DNA from: an uncultured Lewinella sp.
Lineage (GTDB): Bacteria; Bacteroidota; Bacteroidia; Chitinophagales; Saprospiraceae
Length of the DNA: 64,000 bases
NCBI GenBank assembly: GCA_913057725.1
Contig: CAJXOS010000009.1
Location: 1 to 64,000, forward strand
Reading direction: 5' to 3'
Positions 45,317 to 52,987 of the stretch are shown piece after piece. Below the pieces are notes generated by a model. That model saw nothing but the letters and a program-made list of their open reading frames with translations. It was not told the origin of the DNA and searched no databases. A program made the translations under genes and the position numbers. Position 1 is the stretch's first letter, and each line of letters starts with the position of its first letter.

Positions 45317-46717
45317 TTATAGCTCCAGCTGTTTAACTAGCCATTCGTGCTCCAATATCTCTGCGGGTTTGGGCAATTCGCTAAGCAGTTCCTTCCGGCG
45401 TTCTGGCTCGAAGTCGGGTATTTTGGCTAAGCGACGGGTAAAGTCTATGAAGTTCTTGACCCGCTTTTTAAGCCCGCTCTTTGCGAGTTGTTGGCGATAG
45501 ATGTACAGTCGATAATTCTCTAAAAAATTCAAAAGAAGTTCCAGTTGGTCGTTTTCCCAATAAATCTTTGCGGTCAGGTTTTTAGCGGCAATGGCAAGTA
45601 ATGGATCACGTAAGTCTAGTTGGAGCAATAGGAGTAGTGCGTCGTCTACTTTTCGCTCATAGTAGAGGCAATGAGCCAAGTTGTAATTGTACGTGTTTTC
45701 GTTATCCTCAGACGGTAAGTACGAGCGGTATCTATCCAAGAATTGACGAGTCCATTTTAACTTCCCGGTGCGCAAGCCAACAGTAATTAGGTTGCTGTAA
45801 CGCCAGGGTAGTAGTAGCCCCTCTTCCAGTATCAATCCTTGATCAATAAGCTTCGTATTGATATCCAAGTAGTATTGGTAGAACTTCGCATTACCGTGTT
45901 TGGTAATCTGGCTCGTACAGTGGTTGAGTAGGTAAGTGTAGAGGTGCTTGAGAATTCCTTCTGGAATTTCCGCATGATGGTGCTCTAGTAGCGTCCGCAA
46001 CTGAATAAAGTGTTCTTCTTCCTGTGGTTTTTCAATGAGAAGCAGGGTTACCCGATAGAGATCAATCAATGGACTGCCCAAATAGGGTGGCTGCGAAGCC
46101 CATTGCTTGATGGCATCTGCATGTCGTATGTCATAAGGGATGTCCAGAACACTGCCAGCGCTGGTCATTTCTAGAATGTAGTCCAACTTACTAGAGAGAT
46201 AAAATTCATCAAGTGCATCTGCCGCGGCTTGAAGACTAGGCTTGTGTTTGCGCTGATAGGTTTCTTGCGCGCGAGCTTCGAGTTGGTTAAGCTTATACTG
46301 TTTTATAAAGAAATCCGGCCCTCGTCGTTTAATGTTTGATAGTGCCTTTTGAGCTTGGCGTTTGGCGGACTGATAGTGCTTGTCCAGCTCTAAATTTTCA
46401 TAAATGTCCATCAAACGGAGTTGCTGCTCAAGGGGGTCGCTGAGTAACTCTGAAACAGCGAGGCATTGGCCTAAACCTTGGAGTAATTGACTACTTCGAT
46501 CAGTCAATTTTTTATCGCCCCAATTCAAGGCTTTTTGGATGCTTGCTCGAGCCACTTTAGCACTTTTATACTGTGGTGCAAAGCGGATGAGGTATTGATA
46601 CAGTCGCTGAATTTCGTTATTTTGAGTAGTAACCAATGCTGGAAGCAAGCGATCAAATTGTCGCAATTGAGCTCGACTTAGTTGTCGCATCAACGCTATT
46701 AACTTGCTTTGTTGCAT
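45317..46717 (-). CDS. Helical protein of unknown function
   Basis: ATG at 46717 is preferred to the frame's earlier start at 46753, which would overlap the divergent gene. The 466-residue product has no signal peptide and is almost entirely alpha-helical and basic. It starts MQQSKLIALMRQLSRAQLRQ and contains TPR-like pairs such as HYQSAKRQAQKALSNIKRRG and YNYNLAHCLYYERKVDDALL. I do not recognise the family. A scaffolding or regulatory role is possible. Its start is only 30 bases from that of the divergent cohesin/dockerin-like gene. Confidence 0.6.
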   Translation of the reverse strand: MQQSKLIALMRQLSRAQLRQFDRLLPALVTTQNNEIQRLYQYLIRFAPQYKSAKVARASIQKALNWGDKKLTDRSSQLLQGLGQCLAVSELLSDPLEQQLRLMDIYENLELDKHYQSAKRQAQKALSNIKRRGPDFFIKQYKLNQLEARAQETYQRKHKPSLQAAADALDEFYLSSKLDYILEMTSAGSVLDIPYDIRHADAIKQWASQPPYLGSPLIDLYRVTLLLIEKPQEEEHFIQLRTLLEHHHAEIPEGILKHLYTYLLNHCTSQITKHGNAKFYQYYLDINTKLIDQGLILEEGLLLPWRYSNLITVGLRTGKLKWTRQFLDRYRSYLPSEDNENTYNYNLAHCLYYERKVDDALLLLLQLDLRDPLLAIAAKNLTAKIYWENDQLELLLNFLENYRLYIYRQQLAKSGLKKRVKNFIDFTRRLAKIPDFEPERRKELLSELPKPAEILEHEWLVKQLEL

Positions 46718-46747
46718 GGTGGTATTGATAGGCTTAACCCTACAAAA

Positions 46748-47848
46748 ATGCAATATAAAATCCTATTATCCCTATTCCTGTTGCTCCCCGTATTGCTTGA
46801 TGCTCAGTTGCTTTTTCCAGGAGACCTGAACAATGATGGGGAGGCAAATCACATCGATTTATTGCCGTTGGCCATTGCTTATGGACAAATTGGCCCTGAG
46901 CGTCCGGGAGCTACCTTTGATTGGGTTCCACAAGAAACCTTCTTTTGGGAGCTGAGCCTTCCCGTTACTGGAATTGATTTGTCCTTTGTGGATGCGGATG
47001 GGAATGGCATTCTGGATTCCTTAGACCTTGATGCAATACCAATCAACTATGATAGCACACAAACAGATGCGATTCCCGCACCTGAGCCTTACCTCCTTCC
47101 GGAAATCTTTGAAGTAGATGAACTCCCTACGCTCATATTGGATATTAACCAGGATGAAGTCGGTGCAGGAGATACCATCGAGGTGAACATTTCTTTGAAT
47201 ATTCCGGACCCCTCCGTTTTTCCGTTGTCTAATCCACCCACGGCCTTAGCCTGCCTTATCACATTCGATCCTACCTTCATCAATGAGGAGGCGATCTTCT
47301 ACGAACCTGATCCTAGTGCTGACGATCTTATGTACGTTGCCGCAAGTGTAAGTAGTGTTGATTTTGGCCGATCACCCAACTCTGGCACTATTGAGTTTGC
47401 CTGTGGTGGCCGTGGCGAAGGTGCACTGCGAATGTCTCGTCCGATCGGTAAATTCAAAATTGTTATTGAGGATATGATCTTATTGGAGGGTGACCCTGAT
47501 TTTATGATCACAGATCAGATCATGATCAACCTGAATGAGCAGCTTATTGATTTACAAACCCAAACCGACGGTTTATTGGTAAGCGTTGCTTCTGATCCTG
47601 AAAAACGGGTGGATATAGAGGGCTTTCCTAACCCTACCAGAGGTGTCATTGTTATCTGCCCCGCAGAATTTGCGGATCCGTCAACGATTTCCGTCTATAA
47701 TGAAACTGGGCAACGCTTTAACCTCAATTTTGTGCAGGTCAATGAAATGTGTTGGCAAGTAGATTTAACAGTCTTACCGGAAGGCATATATTGGATGATA
47801 CAAGAGGTTGGAGGGTACACTCAGCAAATTACAGTGGTCAAACAATAG
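46748..47848 (+). CDS. Secreted protein with dockerin-like repeats, cohesin-like domain and T9SS domain
   Basis: ATG at 46748 opens a signal peptide (MQYKILLSLFLLLPVLLDAQ). The 366-residue protein has two dockerin/EF-hand-like loops: DLNNDGEANHIDLLPLAIAY (about 24-43) and DADGNGILDSLDLDAIPIN (about 80-98). A beta-sandwich at about 135-285 begins LILDINQDEVGAGDTIEVNI, with TALACLITFDPTFIN, resembling a cohesin-type carbohydrate-binding fold. The C-terminus is a T9SS sorting domain (EGFPNPTRGVIVICP ... LPEGIYWMIQ). It may help surface assembly of secreted enzymes; this is inferred from the domain pairing. Confidence 0.72.
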   Translation: MQYKILLSLFLLLPVLLDAQLLFPGDLNNDGEANHIDLLPLAIAYGQIGPERPGATFDWVPQETFFWELSLPVTGIDLSFVDADGNGILDSLDLDAIPINYDSTQTDAIPAPEPYLLPEIFEVDELPTLILDINQDEVGAGDTIEVNISLNIPDPSVFPLSNPPTALACLITFDPTFINEEAIFYEPDPSADDLMYVAASVSSVDFGRSPNSGTIEFACGGRGEGALRMSRPIGKFKIVIEDMILLEGDPDFMITDQIMINLNEQLIDLQTQTDGLLVSVASDPEKRVDIEGFPNPTRGVIVICPAEFADPSTISVYNETGQRFNLNFVQVNEMCWQVDLTVLPEGIYWMIQEVGGYTQQITVVKQ

Positions 47849-47888
47849 CTGGAAGAACCAATCTTTTCACTGTATTCGACCCACAGTA

Positions 47889-47902
47889 TATGGGATCCCA
47901 TA
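47889..47902. terminator. 14-bp perfect palindrome between convergent genes
   Basis: TATGGGATCCCATA is its own reverse complement. It lies 40 bases after the stop of the plus-strand gene and about 35 bases beyond the stop of the DUF3137 gene. Without a poly-T run it is a weak terminator candidate; it may also be a protein-binding site. Confidence 0.35.
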
Positions 47903-47906
47903 ACTT

Positions 47907-47936
47907 CCACCTAATCACCTAACCACCTAACCAACT
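47907..47936 (-). repeat. Period-8 GT-rich tandem repeat abutting a stop codon
   Basis: On the minus strand the stop TAG of the DUF3137 gene is followed at once by AGTT and then GGTTAGGT, GGTTAGGT, GATTAGGT. The repeat length, GT-rich content and start at the stop codon are the same as in the array at 36397-36446. Confidence 0.7.
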
Positions 47937-48872
47937 CTAGTGCGTCTGATCAAAATCCTCAATGATTTTTAAAACGAGCATAATGTCAAAGTAGAATTCT
48001 CGAATAAGATCAAAGTGGATGTTGGAGGTAAAAATGCTAGGTTCGAGCAGGTCTCGGTCTTCTGTGATAGCGGTGAAAATGTGTCGATCAATGAAGGACA
48101 TGTAGATGTCTTTTCCAGCCATCTGAACATAACGAACCAGCGCATCCTGCATAGGTTCTGATAAAATACCCTGTACGTGAGTGTCAGGGGTAGCGTAAAC
48201 CAAGAAGAGATCTCGAAAAATGGGATTATTGATTTCAAAATCCTGATTGATTCCTCCCTTGAAGTTGTACTCTTTGATGGTGCGCGTTAGATACTGCTTT
48301 TTGTGGCGAGGCCACACCACAATTTCGCCGCGAGTGTCTTCTTCAGCAAAAATGGAGTGAAGGAATACTCCTTCAAATACATCTTGCAGTTTATTGGTCA
48401 TCGGCGACATTTCCCTTACCACTAGTTCCGATAGTGCAAAAGGCATTTCGCCAACCATTCCCTTGATGAAATCCTCTCCTTGATAATAGCTTCCTGTAGT
48501 GTGGAAGATATTGCTTTGCTGGAAGAGGAGTTTAGGGATCTTTCCCCGGGCATCGTAAGAGAGATCCGTAAAGTTGAGTTGTTCGTTCATGAACTCCAAA
48601 ATCAACCCTACGATCCGGGGTTTAAACTCTTGTCGGAAACGTTGGATGCGATAACCTAAGTAGAAAATGTAGAAGGTGATCGGTAGGATCAAGAAAAGAG
48701 AGAGTAAAACAACACCTAGATAGGCCGAAATAACGAGGATGAGGAAGATGATGAGCAGGGAGAAAAAGATAAGCCCCAGTAAGCGCTTACGCAAGCGTTC
48801 TGTTCGCTTAAGTTCCGGGTAGATATGGGTATTATAGTAGCGTCTAAACGCATCAAGATGCATCAACTCCAT
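47937..48872 (-). CDS. DUF3137 family membrane protein
   Basis: A 311-residue protein with two adjacent membrane helices (about 30-72: LIFFSLLIIFLILVISAYLG, LFLILPITFYIFYLG) after a basic N-terminus. A cytosolic domain follows with the DUF3137 pattern: FIKGMVGEMPFALSELVVRE, then FEGVFLHSIFAEE, and FLVYATPDTHVQGILSEPMQ. Function is unknown in all members I know of. It is convergent with the cohesin/dockerin-like gene; its start is about 145 bases from divergent bamD. Confidence 0.82.
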   Translation of the reverse strand: MELMHLDAFRRYYNTHIYPELKRTERLRKRLLGLIFFSLLIIFLILVISAYLGVVLLSLFLILPITFYIFYLGYRIQRFRQEFKPRIVGLILEFMNEQLNFTDLSYDARGKIPKLLFQQSNIFHTTGSYYQGEDFIKGMVGEMPFALSELVVREMSPMTNKLQDVFEGVFLHSIFAEEDTRGEIVVWPRHKKQYLTRTIKEYNFKGGINQDFEINNPIFRDLFLVYATPDTHVQGILSEPMQDALVRYVQMAGKDIYMSFIDRHIFTAITEDRDLLEPSIFTSNIHFDLIREFYFDIMLVLKIIEDFDQTH

Positions 48873-49002
48873 AGCCTGCCAAAATAAGGATTATTGCATT
48901 ATTCTTGCTCCAAAACAACCTTTTGCTGTATTTGCTTCCTCTTTGGGTAGTAGACCAGGATTAATTTTAATACCGAAGACTGGCTAATTCCTTGAAAATC
49001 CG

Positions 49003-49010
49003 TAATTTTG
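49003..49010 (+). promoter_or_regulatory. Candidate -7 box placed just before bamD start
   Basis: TAATTTTG matches TAnnTTTG exactly and lies 7 bases before the bamD ATG at 49018. If used, transcription would begin within a few bases of the start codon, so the message would be leaderless or nearly so. Confidence 0.45.
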
Positions 49011-49017
49011 CGCTTCT

Positions 49018-49842
49018 ATGAAAAATAGCTTGTTAATCACTTTAGTGGGATTAGGCCTTTGCCTACTGAGTACCTCTTGTAAGAGCGAGTTTGAGCGTAT
49101 CCGTACCAGCGGTGATCCAGAAACGATTCTGGAGAAGGCTCATGCGTACTATGAGGCGGAAGAGTATCTCAAAGCACAGACGCTTTATGAGTTGATAGTG
49201 AGCAGCTATCGGGGGCGCCCGGAGGCGGAAATGATTTCCTACAACTACGCCTACACCTACTACAACTTAGGACGCTACATATTGGCCGCCTATTACTTCG
49301 ATAATTTTGCGAAGACCTATGGTGCTAGTCAGTACCAGGAAGAGGCTGAGTTTATGCATGCTTACAGCAATTATAAGCTGTCTCCAATTTATCGTTTGGA
49401 TCAAACGTACACCCTTAAGGCAATTGAAGCACTGGAGGAGTTTGCTAATCAACACCCAACCAGTGAGCGCGTAAGTGAGTGTAATCAGTTGATCGACGAG
49501 ATGCGCCAAAAACTGGAGTTGAAGGATTACGAAGCAGCTAACTTGTACTACGATCTTCAACAATATCAGTCAGCAATCCGTTCTTATGAAAACTTGTTAA
49601 TCGAGTTTCCAGATACTAAAAGGGCAGAGGAAATCCGTTTCAGGGTAATAGAGTCGGCCTTTTTGCTTGCTGAGAACAGTTTTGTAGAAAGACAAGAAGA
49701 ACGCTATTCCGATATGGTTAAACGTGCTGAAGCATTTTCTAGCCGTTACAGGGGTGGAGATTATATCATCGAAGTGCAAGAGATGCTCGGCGATGCCCAA
49801 AAAAGACTAAAACAATTGCAAGATGTCAGATATCAAAAATAA
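49018..49842 (+). CDS. bamD: Outer membrane protein assembly factor BamD
   Basis: A 274-residue lipoprotein of the BAM complex that helps fold beta-barrel proteins into the outer membrane. The lipobox is LLSTSC, with the lipidated Cys near residue 21. Tandem TPR motifs follow: AHAYYEAEEYLKAQTLYELI, NYAYTYYNLGRYILAAYYFD, and NLYYDLQQYQSAIRSYENLL. Its end overlaps rpoZ by 20 bases, a coupling seen widely in the phylum. Confidence 0.93.
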   Translation: MKNSLLITLVGLGLCLLSTSCKSEFERIRTSGDPETILEKAHAYYEAEEYLKAQTLYELIVSSYRGRPEAEMISYNYAYTYYNLGRYILAAYYFDNFAKTYGASQYQEEAEFMHAYSNYKLSPIYRLDQTYTLKAIEALEEFANQHPTSERVSECNQLIDEMRQKLELKDYEAANLYYDLQQYQSAIRSYENLLIEFPDTKRAEEIRFRVIESAFLLAENSFVERQEERYSDMVKRAEAFSSRYRGGDYIIEVQEMLGDAQKRLKQLQDVRYQK

Positions 49843-50164
49843 AGTGCAGGGTCTAGACCCTAATGTTCGTGCTCGCGACGTACATGAGATGTCTTCAGAA
49901 ACTGAGAACATCTACGAAACACTAGCGATTATCTCCAAGCGTGCTCGTCAACTGTCTGTTGATCTTAAGCATGAGTTGAATAATAAGCTAGAGGAGTTCG
50001 CTGTATCTTCTGATACCATTGAGGAGATCACTGAGAACAAAGAGCAGATCGAAATCTCTAAGTTCTACGAGCGTCTTCCAAATCCGGTGATCATCGCTAC
50101 AGAGGAGTATCTGAACGATGAGTTGTACCACCGTTATAATGAGAAAAAGCGCCTGGACGACTAA
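49823..50164 (+). CDS. rpoZ: DNA-directed RNA polymerase subunit omega
   Basis: A 113-residue small subunit of the Bacteroidota type. The core NIYETLAIISKRARQLSVDL corresponds to the omega/Rpb6 motif (A-x-x-I-x-x-R-A-x-x-L). It stabilises the beta-prime subunit and aids core assembly. It overlaps bamD by 20 bases, and a clear hairpin follows at 50190-50232. Confidence 0.88.
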   Translation: MSDIKNKVQGLDPNVRARDVHEMSSETENIYETLAIISKRARQLSVDLKHELNNKLEEFAVSSDTIEEITENKEQIEISKFYERLPNPVIIATEEYLNDELYHRYNEKKRLDD

Positions 50165-50189
50165 TAGTGCAGGTATAAACCAGAAGGGG

Positions 50190-50232
50190 AAAAGCGGAAG
50201 GCTGGAAGTGTATAACTTCCACTTCCGCTTTT
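50190..50232 (+). terminator. Rho-independent-type terminator after rpoZ
   Basis: AAAAGCGGAAG (50190-50200) pairs with CTTCCGCTTTT (50222-50232). Inside it, GGAAGT pairs with ACTTCC around a short loop. The 3' arm ends in a T-run and is followed by CTATTTCT. It closes the bamD-rpoZ unit. Confidence 0.75.
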
Positions 50233-50240
50233 CTATTTCT

Positions 50241-50342
50241 ATACCGAAGCCGAAGAGGTTTGGGAATCCAAACCTTCTTCGCTACGAGTATATACTCGCA
50301 AGAAGCAGTTTGGCTTCGCCCAAACTACTTCGTTAGCGGTAT
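50241..50342 (+). repeat. Cloverleaf-like palindromic repeat element, about 102 nt
   Basis: The ends ATACCG (50241-50246) and CGGTAT (50337-50342) pair, and CGAAG (50251-50255) can pair with CTTCG (50328-50332). Between them are three hairpins. GGTTTGG/CCAAACC has a GAAT loop (50257-50274). CGAGTATATACTCG (50285-50298) is a perfect palindrome. AGTTTGG/CCAAACT has a CTTCGC loop (50307-50326). The whole forms a four-way-junction layout. A partial inverted copy starts the window (1-32). It lies between the rpoZ terminator and the ATG of the sugar dehydrogenase gene at 50366, and so may sit in that gene's leader. Confidence 0.72.
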
Positions 50343-50365
50343 TGTATTCTTGTATCGACGCAGCT

Positions 50366-52966
50366 ATGAAAAAAACCACCGGGCTCTATCTCGCCATTCT
50401 TGGAGCGTTCCTTCTGCTTCTCACTAATATCGGACAAGCTCCGCCACCACCAGGGACTATTGGCCCTTATCTAGATGGTGTGTTTCCCAATCAAGCCCCC
50501 GGAAGTGCCTGGGAGTTAGAGGAGGTGTTGCCAGAGATGTATTTCTTCGATCCGCTACGTATTATAGAAATGCCTGGTACCGATGATTTACTCATTCTGT
50601 GTAAAGTCGGTGAAATTTGGCGCGTCTCTATCAGTGATCAAAGTCGGGAACTGGTACTGGATCTCAAAGATGTTACTTACGCCCGGGGAGAACCTGGGGC
50701 TGTAGGGATGATACTCCACCCTTCTTTTGGTGATCCCGGTGCTCCAGATAAACAGAAACTATATTACTTCTATCGAACTAACCCTAACCCTACCGTAAGG
50801 AACCACCTGGGCTACAATCGCCTATCCGTCTTTAACTGGAATGAAGCGGAAGGTGTCTTTGATCGGGAGTCGGAGGAGATTCTAATTCAGCAGTTTGATC
50901 GCCAGGCCTATCACAATGGTGGCGGGATGTTCTTTGACCCTGAGGGTTTCCTGTATCTCTCACTGGGAGATGAAGGGAGTATCGAGTATGAAGATGCATC
51001 TACTCAGACCCTCTCGAATGGTTTGTTTTCAGGCATTATCAGGATTGATGTTGATAACGATCCTACCCGTAGTCACCCTATCCGGCGTCAGCCAAAGCCT
51101 AATGCCACTCCTCCCTCCAGTTGGCCAGAAACTTTTACGCAAGGGTATAGTATTCCCAACGACAACCCTTGGCAAACTGCCGATAGTAGCTCACTTGAAG
51201 AGTTCTATGCCATTGGTGTGCGTAGCCCGTACGGACTGTTTTTTGATGAGGAGAATGAGCAGATCTGGCAGATTGATGTAGGTAGCGATAAACGAGAAGA
51301 AATTAACGTAGTATCGAAAGGTGATAACCTACAGTGGCCTTATCGAGAAGGCACGCGCTCTTCCGATGTTTGGGATCGGCCAGAACAACTTATCGGGCAA
51401 GATCGCGGGCCCTTTTTTGAGTATGACCGGACGGTTGGTTTCTGTATGGTCGGCGGTGGAGTATATCGAGGTAATCGTTATCCGGAGCTCAATGGCAAGT
51501 TTCTCTTTGCGGATTGGAGCACGGGCAATTTTATGGCGCTCACAAACACGAATCCGAATGAGTCCACTACTATGGAGGTGCTTATTGCGACGCTCGTAGG
51601 GCAGCCCATTGATGATTTGCAAAGAGGCAGTATAACCGGCATCTACTACCTTTCGGATGGCCATGTTCTGCTTACTATAATGGGAGGAGATGGACATGGA
51701 CTTGATCCCGGAAAGATCTTACGTTTAAAACGGAGAGAAGATATTCCTGAACCGCCTAGTCGGCTATCTGATTTGGGCGTGTTCACTGATTTGTCTACGC
51801 TACAAACGCGCGCAGGGGTTATTCCTTACCGTGTAAATGCCCCACTTTGGTCGGACCGAGCAGAAAAGCAGCGCTGGATGGCTATCCCAAACGATGGGAG
51901 GTATGATAGCGAAGCGGAGCAAATTGACTTTAGCCCAACCGGCTCTTGGGATTTTCCGGAAGGGACTGTTTTTATCAAGCATTTTGAATTGCCTACGACG
52001 AATGGTGGGCCTCTGGTCCGCTTGGAAACGCGATTCTTTATTCTTGGTGCAGAGGGGGTGGCCTATGGATTGACCTACAAATGGAACGAAGATGGAACAG
52101 AGGCTTATCTCTTAGGAGGAGGTACGGCTCGTGAGGTGACTCATTATGAAGACAATCAATTGGTTTTTGCCCAAAACTGGAGCTTCCCGAGTCGGAACCA
52201 GTGCCTGACGTGTCATAATAGCCAAGCCGGATTTGTTTTAGGGGTTAAGACGCACCAACTGAACGGAGATTTCAATTATACGAGCAGTGTCGGTGAACAA
52301 AATCAATTGGGCTACCTCAATCAAAGAGGCGTGTTTTCTACCAATATCGGAAAGCCTCAGCAGTATCATCGTTCTTATGATTTAGCGGATGAATCGATCT
52401 CACTAGAGACGCGAATTCGTTCCTATTGGGATAGTAATTGTGCCTCTTGTCATCGTCCTGGCGGAGTGAACAACCTGGAGCTAGATCTGCGCTTTGAGAC
52501 GCCCGTTAAGATGAAGCATATCATCGAGGCGCCAACGCTCAGTATGAATTCCACGGTGGAAAATACTATTGTGCAACCGGGTGACTACGAAAGCTCAGAG
52601 CTGTGGGTACGAGATGCTAGTACCGGTAGTAACCAAATGCCACCTTTAGCCAGGAATATTGTTGATGAGTCATATGTGGATGCCCTGGCGGAATGGATCG
52701 GCCAGTTAGGGGTGGAAGATGGAGAAAAAGCGAAGAATCTGGTGTTCCCTAATCCAAGCTACGGACAACTAAACGTGCGAGTGAGTGATCAATGGGAGTC
52801 ACCTTTTACAATGACTGTCGTCAATATAAAGGGACAAACCGTATTTCAGCAGCAAACAGACGAGCACGTCAATCAGTTGTTCTTATACGATCTTGTGCCG
52901 GGTACTTACTATCTTATCCTTTCGGATGGAAATCAGGAAGAGAGTAAGCAGCTCATTATTCATTAA
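50366..52966 (+). CDS. Secreted PQQ-type glucose/sorbosone dehydrogenase with cytochrome c and T9SS domains
   Basis: ATG at 50366 is preferred over the TTG at 50342. The 865-residue protein has a signal segment (about 1-25) and a six-bladed propeller of the sugar dehydrogenase type (about 55-455), with GEPGAVGMILHPSF, YHNGGGMFFDPEGFLYLSLG and RSPYGLFFDEENEQIWQIDV. A middle region leads to a cytochrome-like part with CxxCH at 613-617 (CLTCHNSQAG) and 692-696 (CASCHRPGG), and a distal Met candidate in NQMPPLARN. A T9SS domain ends it (LVFPNPSYGQLNVRV). It would oxidise a sugar or alcohol outside the cell and pass electrons on through its hemes. The substrate is unknown. Confidence 0.85.
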   Translation: MKKTTGLYLAILGAFLLLLTNIGQAPPPPGTIGPYLDGVFPNQAPGSAWELEEVLPEMYFFDPLRIIEMPGTDDLLILCKVGEIWRVSISDQSRELVLDLKDVTYARGEPGAVGMILHPSFGDPGAPDKQKLYYFYRTNPNPTVRNHLGYNRLSVFNWNEAEGVFDRESEEILIQQFDRQAYHNGGGMFFDPEGFLYLSLGDEGSIEYEDASTQTLSNGLFSGIIRIDVDNDPTRSHPIRRQPKPNATPPSSWPETFTQGYSIPNDNPWQTADSSSLEEFYAIGVRSPYGLFFDEENEQIWQIDVGSDKREEINVVSKGDNLQWPYREGTRSSDVWDRPEQLIGQDRGPFFEYDRTVGFCMVGGGVYRGNRYPELNGKFLFADWSTGNFMALTNTNPNESTTMEVLIATLVGQPIDDLQRGSITGIYYLSDGHVLLTIMGGDGHGLDPGKILRLKRREDIPEPPSRLSDLGVFTDLSTLQTRAGVIPYRVNAPLWSDRAEKQRWMAIPNDGRYDSEAEQIDFSPTGSWDFPEGTVFIKHFELPTTNGGPLVRLETRFFILGAEGVAYGLTYKWNEDGTEAYLLGGGTAREVTHYEDNQLVFAQNWSFPSRNQCLTCHNSQAGFVLGVKTHQLNGDFNYTSSVGEQNQLGYLNQRGVFSTNIGKPQQYHRSYDLADESISLETRIRSYWDSNCASCHRPGGVNNLELDLRFETPVKMKHIIEAPTLSMNSTVENTIVQPGDYESSELWVRDASTGSNQMPPLARNIVDESYVDALAEWIGQLGVEDGEKAKNLVFPNPSYGQLNVRVSDQWESPFTMTVVNIKGQTVFQQQTDEHVNQLFLYDLVPGTYYLILSDGNQEESKQLIIH

Positions 52967-52987
52967 TTGCTGAAGAGCGCCAATTAT

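Noticed and set aside
48970-48978. ATACCGAAG identical to the start of the cloverleaf repeat
   Set aside because: Only nine bases match and the similarity does not continue on either side; chance is likely.
50241-50342. tRNA or riboswitch reading of the cloverleaf-like element
   Set aside because: There is no T-loop GTTCRA, anticodon arm of correct length or CCA end, and a near-identical inverted segment exists elsewhere, so a dispersed repeat is the better explanation.
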